From Narthecium ossifragum (taxonomy: Eukaryota; Streptophyta; Magnoliopsida; Dioscoreales; Nartheciaceae), in the NCBI GenBank assembly GCA_963920575.1, contig OY986973.1, positions 22,487,851-22,551,850 on the forward strand: a stretch of 64,000 nucleotides of DNA, in the 5' to 3' direction. Shown piece by piece: positions 8,935 to 19,160 of this stretch. The notes beneath the pieces are model-generated. The model worked only from the letters and a program-made list of their open reading frames with translations, was not told where the DNA came from and searched no databases. Positions within the stretch are counted from its first letter, which is position 1, and the number at the start of each line of letters is the position of its first letter. The position numbers were made by a program, and so were the translations under genes.

Positions 8935-10140
8935 TTACACCAGGACAGCCACTCCGGCGACCAATGCGGCGACGACGGCGGCGACCCACGTGCCGGCCAC
9001 CCTCCTCGCCGCATTCTGATCTGCAGCCTTCTGGTCCGCCGGTTGCTCCTCCGGCCCGGCCGGGGCCGGGGGCGACGAATGCTTATGCTTATGCGCCTTG
9101 GGCGCTTCCGCCGGCGCCGGCGCAGGGGCCTCGACGGCCTTGAATAGCTCCGGCGGCTGGAGCACCTTGTCGATGGTGTACACCGCGAGGGGGTCCTGGT
9201 CGATGGCGGTGTGGGTGATGGTCGCCGTGCTCACCCTCGTCCTGAGCGTCACCACCTCCCCCTCGTTCTGGACGGTGTACTCGTACTCCTTCCCCTTCGC
9301 CGCCACGTCCGTCGCTAGCGTCGCCACCAGCCCGTTGTTCGACTTTAGGGTTTGCATCGAGCTGTACACCGGGTACCCGTGGTAGAGCAGCACCGACGTC
9401 TTCCCCTCGGAGGTGAGGTTATTGTAGGTCGGCATGAAAGCCTTGACGGCGGAGTCGATGGGGCAGAACACCGTCAGGCCGCCGTCGACGGTGGTCTCGA
9501 ACGTCTTCTCCACGTCGGAGATGTTCATCAGGAGGGCGGCGAAGAGCTTGCAGCCGTTCTTGTTCATGAGCTCCGTGAGGTTCACGGCCGGCGGGGGCGG
9601 GGTCGGGGCCTCCGCCTCCGGCGACGTGATGATGTTGCTCACCTGGACGATAGAGATGTTGTAGGGCATCTCCTTGATGGACTTGACGAAGTAGGCCGGG
9701 GACGTGGGGTCCGTGTCCTGGGTGGCGAAGGAGACGCGGCCGGGGCGGTGGTCGGTGATGTTGATGTAGCCGGAGGTGCCGATGGCGGTGCCGGTGGACT
9801 GGTAGATGGAGGAGCAGAGGGTGGAGCCGCCGGTGAGCTGGTGGAGCTTCTTGGCTCCGTAGTAGTCGACGAGGATGTGGAGGGAGAGGACGTTGCGGAG
9901 GGTGTAGAGGGGGAGGCCCTTGGCGAGGAGGGAGGCCATGCCGGTGTTGTCGACGGCGAGGACGGTGACGGTGAGGCGGCGGTTGATCTCGCTGGCAAGG
10001 CGGGTGGCGGTGAGGTAGTGGTTGAAGGTGGAGAACTCGGGGAACTTGGCCAGAATCTTGGTCACATTGTAGGCTTGTGACGACGGCAGGGACGACGCGA
10101 GGAGGAGGAGCGCCACCGGGAGGAGGAGGAGCGGCCGCAT
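8935..10140 (-). CDS. FLA: fasciclin-like arabinogalactan protein, GPI-anchored (FLA8/FLA10-like), copy A
   Basis: Intronless frame of 401 residues from ATG 10140. An upstream in-frame ATG at 10197 would place 19 residues before the signal peptide and is rejected. The order is: signal peptide (MRPLLLLPVALLLLASSLPS); a first FAS1 domain with NHYLTATRLASEINRR and NVLSLHILVDYYGAKKLHQL; a Pro/Ala-rich linker (EAEAPTPPPP); a second FAS1 domain with GLTVFCPIDSAVKAF; an AGP region (PAPAPAEAPK); a short His/Lys stretch; and a C-terminal hydrophobic tail after the small-residue site NAARR that fits a GPI-anchor signal. FLAs of this class sit on the outer face of the plasma membrane and act in cell-wall and adhesion functions. 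Wobble positions are strongly G/C. The layout is complete, so this copy is probably functional. Confidence 0.93.
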   Translation of the reverse strand: MRPLLLLPVALLLLASSLPSSQAYNVTKILAKFPEFSTFNHYLTATRLASEINRRLTVTVLAVDNTGMASLLAKGLPLYTLRNVLSLHILVDYYGAKKLHQLTGGSTLCSSIYQSTGTAIGTSGYINITDHRPGRVSFATQDTDPTSPAYFVKSIKEMPYNISIVQVSNIITSPEAEAPTPPPPAVNLTELMNKNGCKLFAALLMNISDVEKTFETTVDGGLTVFCPIDSAVKAFMPTYNNLTSEGKTSVLLYHGYPVYSSMQTLKSNNGLVATLATDVAAKGKEYEYTVQNEGEVVTLRTRVSTATITHTAIDQDPLAVYTIDKVLQPPELFKAVEAPAPAPAEAPKAHKHKHSSPPAPAGPEEQPADQKAADQNAARRVAGTWVAAVVAALVAGVAVLV

Positions 10141-10213
10141 TGTTGCCGGAGTGCGGACAACGCCGGGATATCCCTGGAATATGAGGCACTGAAGCAAAGA
10201 GTGAGAGGAGTGG

Positions 10214-10228
10214 GAGAGATATAGCTAT
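10214..10228 (-). promoter_or_regulatory. possible TATA box of FLA copy A
   Basis: On minus the text AGCTATATCTCTCCC lies about 75-90 bases before the FLA start codon. The same sequence is kept at about 43232-43246 for copy B. Position and composition fit a TATA element; nothing else supports it. Confidence 0.35.
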
Positions 10229-13200
10229 GGTGGCTGAGTAAGTGACCTCTATCTTGAAAGAAATTACGCATATGCCATTGTTTGGCAATAATGCCATTTG
10301 ACAATTGTGAGGAATTTTTTTTTTGGTTTGGAATACCCCATATAAATGATGACAATATTATGAAAAATGTTTGCATCCTGCGACTCTTTTCTAGCTTTTT
10401 TTGTTGCAATTTACTTTTTATCCAAGGAATCGGAATTTTTTCTAATAATCGTCCTGATATAATCTCTCCATTTTCTCATGCTTGCTTAATCCAAGAGTGA
10501 GATAATTGACCAATCAAAATGTTTTTCTTTTTTCATATTAGAATAACATTGAGTTACTGGGTTCAATTTGCCTCATATCATGCTTCCATTATACCATCAT
10601 ATCAATGGTTCAGATCGGTTTGCATCTCATCCCATGTTTACATTGAGTTGCTAATCAAAATTAATGCTGATCTAACGACTAGTAATTCTTGGCAACAAAA
10701 AATGAATAAGAGGGGGTGAAATGTAAATACAAAAAAAAGGGATGTATTTTTTACAGTATAGTTATAAAAACAGTGCAAGTCAAATAGGAAAGGGTATTTT
10801 GGGAACTAAAATTAGAAATGGGTAATTCATGCTGGATAGGTCTAATCCCTCTTATTTCACCGAAGCCAAGCTAATCCTGGATCTTTGATTAATTAATGAC
10901 TTCACCGGGTCAACCACTCACGTGGTGAGCCGCAACCTCGATCTAAAGCAACAGCCGTCCATCACATACCCTACGCTCTAGATCATCCATTTGTACGATC
11001 TTCATTTAAATTACACCCAACAACAGCCGACAGGATGGCAATCTCGTGATTTTGTGGAATTTTGCTGGCGGATGTTGGATCGTAGGGATTGCTCGGGAGC
11101 CATGGGTTTAGAGGCAGGCCCCGGGACGTTGGGGCCCGTGGGGGCCCAGACAGCCTGTGAGCATCCAGCCTTCTGGATTGTGCCACGTGTAGGGCGATTG
11201 GAATACTTCATGACGTCAGCGGATGCCACCACCGACAGCAGGGGGCCCTCGTCTGTGCGTCGGTCGGTGGCAGCCAGCAAGGCTCAGCCTTTGATCGGAC
11301 GGCTGAGATTCTTCACAAATTTAGGAGACCGCTTGTTTTATTATTTGTTAATAAATATAATTTACTATTGATGACGTTAAATAAATTAAGGAGGTCATTA
11401 TTTATTGAGGGAGTTAAATAAATATGATTAATTTGATTTTTTAAGTGGAATTTAATGGCAGGGGATTTTTTTTCCCGATTAAAACACAGGAAAAATGCAG
11501 ATAATAACAGCAAATCATTAAAAAATTTAATGTTATAGAGTGACAATTTATAAAAGGAATTGGTATTTTTATAAATAACAGCAAATCCTTCATATGTGTT
11601 ATCTCATAAGATCTAGAAACACAAATATAAGAACTTAATACTTAAGACAAAAAATTGTTTAGTAGCCTTTCTTGAACCATTTCAACACTTCATCACTAGA
11701 GTATATGCATTTGATCCTCTAAAGACTCTAGTGCTACTCAATTAGTCAGCAATTGGTAGTTGTTACCTCATATATTATGATTATGATTGATTGAAGCATG
11801 CAAGAAATTAATTGTCACCTAATTAGATAGGAAATTTGATTATTTAAGTACTATGAGGTAATGTCCACACATTTTATATATAGAGTCTGATACTAATTGT
11901 ATTGTTTTGTACAACAAAGTATGGATCAAGACAAAGTTATTTTGTGTCATGGCTAGGCAATCTGAAGAATATCCTTTAAACCTCCAAGGAGGTACACTAC
12001 AAAAGACAGCTATTAGCTATTTGATGTGCATGTTAGTTTGGTTGTCACACTCATCTCACTATGCAGAATAATGAGACATTTTATCTTTGGAGATACACAC
12101 GTTTTTTTTTTTTTCTGATGAGTTGAGCCTACAAATGCTAGCAGGGTCTACAGAAATCTGTCAAGGCCGTGATGCCATCCTCCGATGCTCAATACAGCGG
12201 GAATTTTGAGCGACGACACCAGCAGGCAACCCCATCCGCTTTACAATTCTCCATTCCAAGGATATACACAAAGATACACACCTTTGTTGGTTTGTCCACA
12301 TTTCGGTATTTTAATTGGAGGCATGTTTCTTATACAGTGAAATCTAATTGTTCTTACAAACTTGTTTGATAAGGCACTTTCTTTTGCACGGTTTAGTTGA
12401 TTGTGGATTTTGCTAAAATAAGTTTTACCATCAGGTTTTGTGAAATGAGGTCTAGTAGTTCTCTTATTTGTTTTTATATATGTAAAAAAAAAAAAGCTTG
12501 TCCAAGGTTTCTCATTTTTTTAGTGAAAATGGGGGAGGAGTGGTTTTGAATTTGATTGCAGAAATTGAAAGAGAAATGTGAATATTTTTCAACCGTATTC
12601 TGCATTTTATTTTTGTGTTTGGCACAATGGAGAGTCGAATGGAAAAATGAGATTTTTATTTCTAGAAAACTCTAGCTTTCCAATTTTCTTATTATGGGAG
12701 TCTCTATCCATGAGATAGAAATTGGTACTTTTTAAAAATATTGGCTTTTATGTTTTTATAAGTTTTTTGTTTCCTAGTTACAACCGAACACAAAAAAATG
12801 TTTTTAGAAATTGGTATAATTATCTAAGGGTCCCCTAGGAAATGTTTGAATGGCCAGCTTGTTTTCAATCTTTGATGACCATGCTCTAAGGACGATTAGA
12901 TTGGATGTCGCTTTTGAGTGTGTGTGAGAGAGAGAGAGAGAGAGCCAGCATATAAGACTTGAATTAATTGAATACAAAAAAGGAAAGAAAGGGAAGAGCT
13001 ACTGGTATATTAGTGAGAGAGAAGAACAGAGTTGTTAGCATGTCTGTGTATATCATGAGAGAGAGAGAGAGAGAATGGTAGAGGCAAACAAGCAAGAAAG
13101 CAAGCTCTGCATTACTGCATATGACTGCCTATCTCACAATCAATGTAATATAACTTGTACAACTACTGCACAAGTTTTCAATCAATACTGGAATCCAGAT

Positions 13201-13335
13201 CAGATATTACAACTACTGCTCAAGTTTTCAATCAATATTAGAATCATGTCATTGAGGTGATTACCAAATTTCCAATTTTTGATGTTCATCATTCAACTTT
13301 AATATGGTCTATTACGGAACTGGTGTAAGTATTGT
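10229..13335. other. FLA upstream region, copy A
   Basis: About 3.1 kb without a host coding frame, conserved in unit B (43247-47420). A GC-rich part at 11030-11320 contains CCACGTGT (11183-11190, ABRE/G-box core) and the palindrome TGACGTCA (11211-11218), both kept in unit B at 44203-44210 and 44231-44238. A truncated LINE lies at 12101-12271. GA-repeat microsatellites are at 12928-12943 and 13058-13073. These may be distal promoter elements of FLA; that is inference. Confidence 0.5.
12101..12271 (-). mobile_element. 5'-truncated LINE (3' end only), shared by both duplication units
   Basis: On minus it ends in an A run preceded by a hairpin (AGCATTTGTAGGCT here; intact AGCC/GGCT in unit B). 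It is flanked by AGATACACAC at 12091-12100 and 12272-12281. The copy in unit B at 45127-45297 still reads YPRVENCKTDEVA, the C-terminal part of a LINE RNase H. Because both units carry it at the same site, it predates the duplication. Confidence 0.72.
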
Positions 13336-14583
13336 TGTTAGCCAAAATAATGGCTAAATCATTAAATGACGGACACGTAAGCAAAAAGCAATTACTAAAT
13401 AGACGATAACTACATAATCTTATCGACCAGATGAAACCTATCGGCCAAATGAACGATAGAGTCTATCGACCAAATGGACGATAAAATATCGACCAAATGA
13501 AACGATGGAATCTATCGACCAAAATGGACGATAGAATTTTAACCAAATGGACGATATCGTCCATATGGCACCATCATTTAAAGGACTATGGACGATCATC
13601 GCCCAAAAGTCACCATTGGACATGTTACTCAATTTTATCGTCCAAAAACAATTAACACGTGTGCCAAATATGGTTTAAAAACACATGCAGGTATGACGTG
13701 GACAAGAAACGATAAGTAAGCAAGCGTAATCATGACGTATGCAATGAACGAGAATCGAACACGTGTACTCTCCAAACCAGACACGAACGTGGGAGAAGCT
13801 GTTACGGAGCAGTTCGCACACGATCTCCTCCTTCCACGGCATCAACCCTCAAGGCGGGAGCAGTTATTCAGTTCCTTAGTATAAATAACTTCTCTTCTCC
13901 ACTGTAAAAGTCCCCCGACAACTTGTAACTTGCTCATAAGCATGGCTTTCGTTTCTTTTGTACCTGTAAGTTGATTAATAAAGCTTTCAGTTTGATTAAT
14001 GGCGTCTTTTACTGTTTTCTTAGTATAATTTAGATAATGTAGTCGTTTTAATCGTCTTCTCCTCTTTCATTTCTGTCTTTTAGTTCTAGATTAATGGATT
14101 TCTTTCCGTTTCCGCTTTCTTTCCGTTTCTGTTTTATGGTTTAAATAGATTAATTTAGTTTATTGTTTACTGTTTCTTTTCTTCATGATCATAGCAGTAT
14201 TTTAAGATTAATTTAGGTTTATTCAGTCTCTTTTATTGCTTTTCTTTAAAGCTTTATTTACTGTTTTCCATTAGAATAAGTTACTGCTTTCTTAGATTAA
14301 GTTAATTCATAGATTTAAGTGCATTTTCTAGATTCAGTAATTTAGGTTGATCTTTATGCTTTATTTAATTCCGTAATTTTAGATAATTTAAAGCCTTTCT
14401 TAGGTTAATCTTGATAATTAGCTTATTTAATTAGGTCTAATCTAGATTTCCATAATACTTGACATCTCTGGTTCGTTAATTCGAAAGAGCAGAACTCAAC
14501 TACAATCATCTGATACTTAAGTGTGGAATAGGATTTTGACTTTGACTATTTGACCGGTCAACGGTCGGATTTCCTCTCTAACA
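13336..14583 (+). repeat. 5' LTR of the Tat element
   Basis: Begins TGTTAGCCAAAATAATGG and ends CTCTAACA; 1248 bp, the same length as the 3' LTR. The first 300 bp hold at least five imperfect copies of TATCGACCAAATGGACGATA. A putative TATA box lies at 13880-13888. A small minus frame of 64 codons inside (13438-13632) is built from the repeats and is not taken as a gene. Confidence 0.93.
13880..13888 (+). promoter_or_regulatory. TATA box of the Tat 5' LTR
   Basis: TATAAATAA, repeated at 36812-36820 in the 3' LTR, followed by a CT-rich stretch; a plausible U3/R core promoter. Confidence 0.6.
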
Positions 14584-14588
14584 TTTTT

Positions 14589-14606
14589 TGGCACGCCCGG
14601 TGGGAC
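14589..14606 (+). other. primer binding site of the Tat element
   Basis: TGGCACGCCCGGTGGGAC lies five bases after the LTR end and begins with TGG, the complement of a tRNA CCA end. The primer tRNA was not identified. Confidence 0.7.
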
Positions 14607-14621
14607 CTGTGTCAAGTCTTT

Positions 14622-16472
14622 ATGGAAGTCGGTCAAGTTGGACTAGACGGAATGGTCATCACTAGGACTGGGTTTGACACCAATAGTGGTAGTGGAAACG
14701 TCGCCAATCAGGGCGATGGCCAACAAAGTCCAATTATGGTCGAGGAAGAACCTGTTCTTTTTCCACCTCTCGACCAATCACATATTCCTCCACCTGTTCC
14801 CCCACCACACATAGAATATCGAGATAGGGTGGTTTATCGCTCTGTAGAGCGAGGGAACTCATCGGCCAGAGTTGGCCTAGACCCAGGAAACATCACGTCA
14901 AATACAGCCCAAAATATGGTCGATGAAGCTTTACATGCTAACAATCAGCAGATGGCTAGCCATATCGCCACTGCTCTAAGGCCTTTTATCGATACTATGC
15001 AGACTTTTATTAAAGCGACTTTGTCCCAAGCAAACCCTGGATCAAATGTTGCTAGGCCTTCCATGTCAGCCGTCCCTATCGGCCAAAACACCACCCAAAA
15101 TAATCGACCATTTCCGCCCAACACGGTCATAGGACCTGGTGGTAATAACGGTTTCGTTATTTTACAAAATCCAATACATAACCAAAACCGTCTCGGCCAA
15201 AATAGCCAAGTTGGCCAAACTAGTACAACCCATTATCGGCCATCGATGAACAATGATAATAATCCAAGACCACATTTAATCGGTCAAACATTTGGGTTGT
15301 TTCCATCGCCAACACCAATACCTCATAATAATGAGGTGTTAACTCATGGAGCAATACCAAACAATGGTGTCCCTCCTCTTCAAGGAGTTCAAGGTGGTTT
15401 TGTGCCTCCTGCACAGGGAGCGCCTAATAATGGAATTCCTTTAGGTCAGGGTATACCAGTAGGTGGAATGCCTTTAGTTATGGGCGAGAACATTCTTCAA
15501 AATATTCCCCAGAACGTTCCTCCAAATGGCCAGAACCTTGTTTACCCAAACAATGGCCAGAACCTTGTTTACCCAAACAATGGCCAAAACTTTGTTTACC
15601 CAAACAATGGCCAAAACCTTGTGTACCCACATAACGGTCAGAACATTGTTTACCCAAATAATGGCCAAAATGTTTTCCAAAATAATGGCCAAAATATCGG
15701 CCAAAATAACAACTTGGATGCTCAAGGCCAAGGGTTTCCACAGAATAACTATGGACAACCAGGTGGCCAATTTAACCGGCCAGTAGGAAATAATCAAAGA
15801 ATGGCCGATGGTCAGCGCATAGGTGATGTTCCTAATCAAAATAATTATCGACCATATGATGCACCACCGTATTATGCTCGACCAAATGAGCAGTATGACC
15901 AAGTGTACAACAATCCTCTTTACAATCAGGCCGATGCTCTACGTGAACAAGTCGCTGAAATTTTACAAGAGCAAATAGGTTTAGGACGACCAGCTACTCG
16001 TCCAACCTATAGGAAACCTTATCCTGATTGGGTTGACCAAATGCACCCGTTTCCTAGGAACTATAGAGTTCCGGAGTTTACTATGTTCTCTGGGGTAGAT
16101 GAGATATCGACCATTGAACATATAGGGAAGTTCTCCATGCAATGTGGAGACGTGAGCGATTTTGTCAAACTTAGACTATTCCCTAACTCTTTATCCGGGG
16201 TAGCTTATACATGGTTCATTAAGCTATCGCCCAACTCTATTCAAAATTGGCAGCAAATGGAACATGCGTTCCATTCTCAATTTTATAAATCAGAACCAGA
16301 AATCACAATGGCCGATTTAGCTCAACTTAGACAACGGCCAGACGAGAATGCTGAATCATTCTTACAAAGATTTAAAAGAGCGAGAAGTAGGTGCTTTATT
16401 CCCTTGCCTGAAAGGGAATTTGTAAAAATCGCTCAAAGTGGATTAGCCTTTGAACTTAAGAAAAAGTTCTAA
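14622..16472 (+). CDS. gag: gag polyprotein of the Tat element
   Basis: From ATG 14622 (first in frame after the PBS) 616 residues are read. The N-terminal two thirds are rich in Asn, Gln, Pro and Gly, with a nine-residue tandem repeat (NNGQNLVYP type). The C-terminal part has the retrotransposon gag domain: FPRNYRVPEFTMFSG, AYTWFIKLSPNSIQNW and QRPDENAESFLQRFKRAR. The frame stops at TAA 16470-16472 directly after the gag domain, and the same frame reopens at once into the protease region. The stop is therefore either a read-through site or a point mutation. Confidence 0.88.
   Translation: MEVGQVGLDGMVITRTGFDTNSGSGNVANQGDGQQSPIMVEEEPVLFPPLDQSHIPPPVPPPHIEYRDRVVYRSVERGNSSARVGLDPGNITSNTAQNMVDEALHANNQQMASHIATALRPFIDTMQTFIKATLSQANPGSNVARPSMSAVPIGQNTTQNNRPFPPNTVIGPGGNNGFVILQNPIHNQNRLGQNSQVGQTSTTHYRPSMNNDNNPRPHLIGQTFGLFPSPTPIPHNNEVLTHGAIPNNGVPPLQGVQGGFVPPAQGAPNNGIPLGQGIPVGGMPLVMGENILQNIPQNVPPNGQNLVYPNNGQNLVYPNNGQNFVYPNNGQNLVYPHNGQNIVYPNNGQNVFQNNGQNIGQNNNLDAQGQGFPQNNYGQPGGQFNRPVGNNQRMADGQRIGDVPNQNNYRPYDAPPYYARPNEQYDQVYNNPLYNQADALREQVAEILQEQIGLGRPATRPTYRKPYPDWVDQMHPFPRNYRVPEFTMFSGVDEISTIEHIGKFSMQCGDVSDFVKLRLFPNSLSGVAYTWFIKLSPNSIQNWQQMEHAFHSQFYKSEPEITMADLAQLRQRPDENAESFLQRFKRARSRCFIPLPEREFVKIAQSGLAFELKKKF
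15522..15700 (+). repeat. 27-bp tandem repeat within gag
   Basis: At least six units of AATGGCCAGAACCTTGTTTA plus CCCAAAC, degenerating towards the 3' side; it encodes the nine-residue NNGQNLVYP repeat. Confidence 0.85.
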
Positions 16473-19160
16473 GATAGGGATTTTATTGATCTATTTCAAC
16501 TGCAGACTAGCGCTATACGCTATGAGCAATTGTTGAGGGAGGAAGATCAAATGAAATCATCTTCCAAGGGAACTTATTATAGAGATACTAACTATGAAAT
16601 AAACCAAGTTAGTGAAGTAGATGAAGAAAACTACAACATGAACGATGTTTGTTTGGCCGAGCTCCTTAAAGGAAAACTTTATATATGTAAAGCTCTTGCC
16701 AAACTTGAGCGAGAACTTAAAGGTAAAGAAGTAATTAGAGACGGTAAACGTCCAATGCGAAAGTTTTCTTTTGATGTTTCAAAGGCTGATCAAATCTTTG
16801 ATCAATTACTCAAAGATAAACAAGTTAAATTGAAAGATGGACATGCTATGCCAAGCCTTGATGAGATCAAGGGCAAAAGATATTGTAAGTGGCATAATGC
16901 TTGGTCGCATCACACTAACCAATGTTTGGTTTTCCGTAATGTTTTGCAGGATGCGATTGATTCCGGTAGGATTGGTTTCCCAGCCAAACACATGGGAGTT
17001 GATGCAAATCCTTTCCCCAAGGCTGCTCCAGTGGGGATGGTGCTGACTGACGTGGCGAACTTCAAATTGCCAAAGTTCAAGATCGTCATCGACGAGACTG
17101 AGGACGACAGTCGTCCAGATGTGTTCACCAGACTTTATCAAGACAAAGGGAAGGAGCCTGCCATTCCACATGTCTGCCCAAGATGTCATTGGGATCTCAG
17201 TCGCCCGATGACACCGTTCTCAGGGACCAAGTTTCCTCACTCACAGTCTAGGCAGTGGAACAGGGTTAAGCCTCATGTGTATCCAAAAAGCTTTATGCCT
17301 CAGCTTTACAAGCCAGAGCGATGGTACAACTACAACTACTATACTCGTCGCTCAGTTCCTGTGGAGGAGATGACGAGGACTCAGTACCGCCGCCACCAGA
17401 AGAAGTATGGCCAGATGATGAAGGCCAAGCAAGCCCAGGAAACCAACCCAAGTCAGCATGAGGAGGTTGAGTATATTGAAGAAGATGTTGCTGTTTCCAA
17501 TGCAACAGAGTCTTCAAAAAGCAAGTTCCATCGTCCAAACAAGGATGATGACGATGAGGCTGGAGCAACACAAGTGATAAGATTCGGAACACTTCCGTCA
17601 GTCATCGTCAACAACTACATTCTACCAAGTCGCCTTGGACAACAATGTCTAACTGAAAGCGACTCTGATATATCAGATATGGCCGATGGTGGATCGTCAG
17701 CCACACTGGTCGAGGAAAACGAGGACACATCGGCCACCTTGGTCGATGAAATGGAGAATTCACCCTCAGTGAACTTAGTGCTCGACCAAGAGAATGAGTA
17801 CGTCGAGGTAGAAGAAAAAATCGACATTGGTGAAGAAGCTTGGAGGAGGAATATATCTACAAAACAACTGTTAAGGCAGTTGTATGAAGAAGGAAATCCA
17901 GCAGTAGGACCAGGTGGCCAGCCAAGTGGCCGATATGATTATCTCCGGGTTTATGGAGACATCAAGGTGAAGCGTCTTGTAAAAAAGACGGAAGTTGTCG
18001 CCCATATCATACCATCAACATCAACAACAATTGTTCCGACTGGTTGGGGAGATGAAGAACAAGAGCCCATGGTCGAAGATGTTGAATGGGTAGAGATAGA
18101 AGTGCCCATTAAAGTTAACGAGGAAGCAGCGAGAAGAAACATCTCCCAGAAGAAGCTATTGATGGATCTCTACAAGACAGGTAATCCAGCTATCAGTACT
18201 CAGGGCCAACCAAGTGGAAAATTTGATTACTTGGTTTGCTATGGCGATCCCATTGTCAAGAAATGGGTTCCCAAGTCAGATGTTGCCAAGTACAGTACGC
18301 CAACAAATGAAGCACCAATCATACCAACTGGTTGGGACATGGAAGAATCAGAGGCACAACAAGAACAACACCAAATGGATCAACAGTGGCCCTCATGGGA
18401 TGGTCAAGAGAACCCAGAAGTCGTCCAGGTGGCAGCAAAAGTAAAGGGGAAAGCAGTCAGCCATCAACCTCAGTCATCAACCAGTTCACATAAGAAAGCC
18501 CATCAAGATTTGAACAATGTAGTGTTCGAACGACCACCAGCAGCGATGACGCGACATTTACGGCCTCTTCATATCAAGGCCGAGATCAATGGTGTCCCAG
18601 TAAGAAGAGTCCTAATTGATACAGGGGCCGCAGTGAACGTCATCCCTACAAAAATGATGAAGAAGCTGCACAAAACCGATAGTGATCTTATCCCCACGGA
18701 TATCACACTAACCGGATTCAGTGGAGTTCCAGCCCCAGCAAAGGGGATCCTTCCTTTGGATATTAAGGTTGGGAGTGTAACAAGAACGACAGCGTTCTTT
18801 GTCATGGACTCATCGACCAGTTATAACGTTCTACTTGGACGAGATTGGATCCATGTTAGTCAATGCGTTCCCTCTTCTCTTCATCAATGTCTTTTCCTAT
18901 GGAATGACAAGGGAAACGTAGAATCGGTTATGGCCGATAATATGCCGTTCAGCATGGACACGCATGCATTGGAGGCATCCTTCTATGATTGCAATTATGG
19001 CCCCTTGCAATTCCTTCAGTTTGAAGACACACTCAAGGTAGTCTCTGAGAATGGAGTTATGCTAAAAGAGCGTGTAGCAGAGCTGTTTGATCCGGCAAGA
19101 CCAACCTCAGTGGTCTTTGCATCCAAAACTGGCCGATCACCAGCCACTAGTCAGAAATGA
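16473..19160 (+). CDS. pro: gag C-terminal/protease region of the Tat element
   Basis: Same frame as gag beyond the TAA; the first ATG is 16551. It begins with the conserved segment before RYEQLLREED, then a small Cys/His motif (YCKWHNAWSHHTNQC, about 16879-16923). A charged spacer holds two copies of a module of about 70 residues (about 17828-18035 and 18113-18338). Near the end lies a retropepsin with RRVLIDTGAAVNVIPTKMM (about 18604-18660), where D-T-G is the catalytic triplet. The frame ends at TGA 19158-19160, overlapping the pol ATG. The function of the duplicated module is unknown. Confidence 0.82.
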   Translation, partial: DRDFIDLFQLQTSAIRYEQLLREEDQMKSSSKGTYYRDTNYEINQVSEVDEENYNMNDVCLAELLKGKLYICKALAKLERELKGKEVIRDGKRPMRKFSFDVSKADQIFDQLLKDKQVKLKDGHAMPSLDEIKGKRYCKWHNAWSHHTNQCLVFRNVLQDAIDSGRIGFPAKHMGVDANPFPKAAPVGMVLTDVANFKLPKFKIVIDETEDDSRPDVFTRLYQDKGKEPAIPHVCPRCHWDLSRPMTPFSGTKFPHSQSRQWNRVKPHVYPKSFMPQLYKPERWYNYNYYTRRSVPVEEMTRTQYRRHQKKYGQMMKAKQAQETNPSQHEEVEYIEEDVAVSNATESSKSKFHRPNKDDDDEAGATQVIRFGTLPSVIVNNYILPSRLGQQCLTESDSDISDMADGGSSATLVEENEDTSATLVDEMENSPSVNLVLDQENEYVEVEEKIDIGEEAWRRNISTKQLLRQLYEEGNPAVGPGGQPSGRYDYLRVYGDIKVKRLVKKTEVVAHIIPSTSTTIVPTGWGDEEQEPMVEDVEWVEIEVPIKVNEEAARRNISQKKLLMDLYKTGNPAISTQGQPSGKFDYLVCYGDPIVKKWVPKSDVAKYSTPTNEAPIIPTGWDMEESEAQQEQHQMDQQWPSWDGQENPEVVQVAAKVKGKAVSHQPQSSTSSHKKAHQDLNNVVFERPPAAMTRHLRPLHIKAEINGVPVRRVLIDTGAAVNVIPTKMMKKLHKTDSDLIPTDITLTGFSGVPAPAKGILPLDIKVGSVTRTTAFFVMDSSTSYNVLLGRDWIHVSQCVPSSLHQCLFLWNDKGNVESVMADNMPFSMDTHALEASFYDCNYGPLQFLQFEDTLKVVSENGVMLKERVAELFDPARPTSVVFASKTGRSPATSQK

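Larger units (their letters stand above)
7531..13335. repeat. segmental duplication, unit A (resumes at 37516-37540)
   Basis: From TATATATGGATCTCAC the sequence runs in parallel with 39601-47448, carrying the FLA gene, its upstream 3 kb and a shared small LINE. Differences are scattered substitutions and indels, plus unit-specific insertions: a LINE in B at 39735 and another at about 45850; a MITE in A at about 8070; a 98-bp duplication in B. Unit A is cut at 13335 by the Tat element, and its last bases are at 37516-37540. Confidence 0.9.

Noticed and set aside
10141..10197. Upstream in-frame ATG of FLA
   Set aside because: It would put 19 polar residues before a perfect signal peptide; the start at 10140 is preferred.
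9352..10297. Long Ala/Gly/Val-rich plus frame and Pro/His-rich minus frames over FLA copy A (and the same at 42412-43315)
   Set aside because: They are shadows of the GC-rich FLA gene; no domain, and the FLA frame has signal peptide and FAS1 motifs.
13430..13560. Regular short repeats that might suggest a CRISPR array
   Set aside because: The context is a plant LTR; repeats are degenerate, have no unique spacers of constant length, and no cas genes are present.
13438..13632. 64-codon minus frame in the Tat LTR, also at 36370-36564
   Set aside because: Built from the LTR repeat array (SIDSIVSFGRY-type repeats); present only because the repeat is in frame.
15474..15902. Minus frame opposite the gag tandem repeat
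   Set aside because: Repetitive shadow of the NNGQNLVYP repeat.
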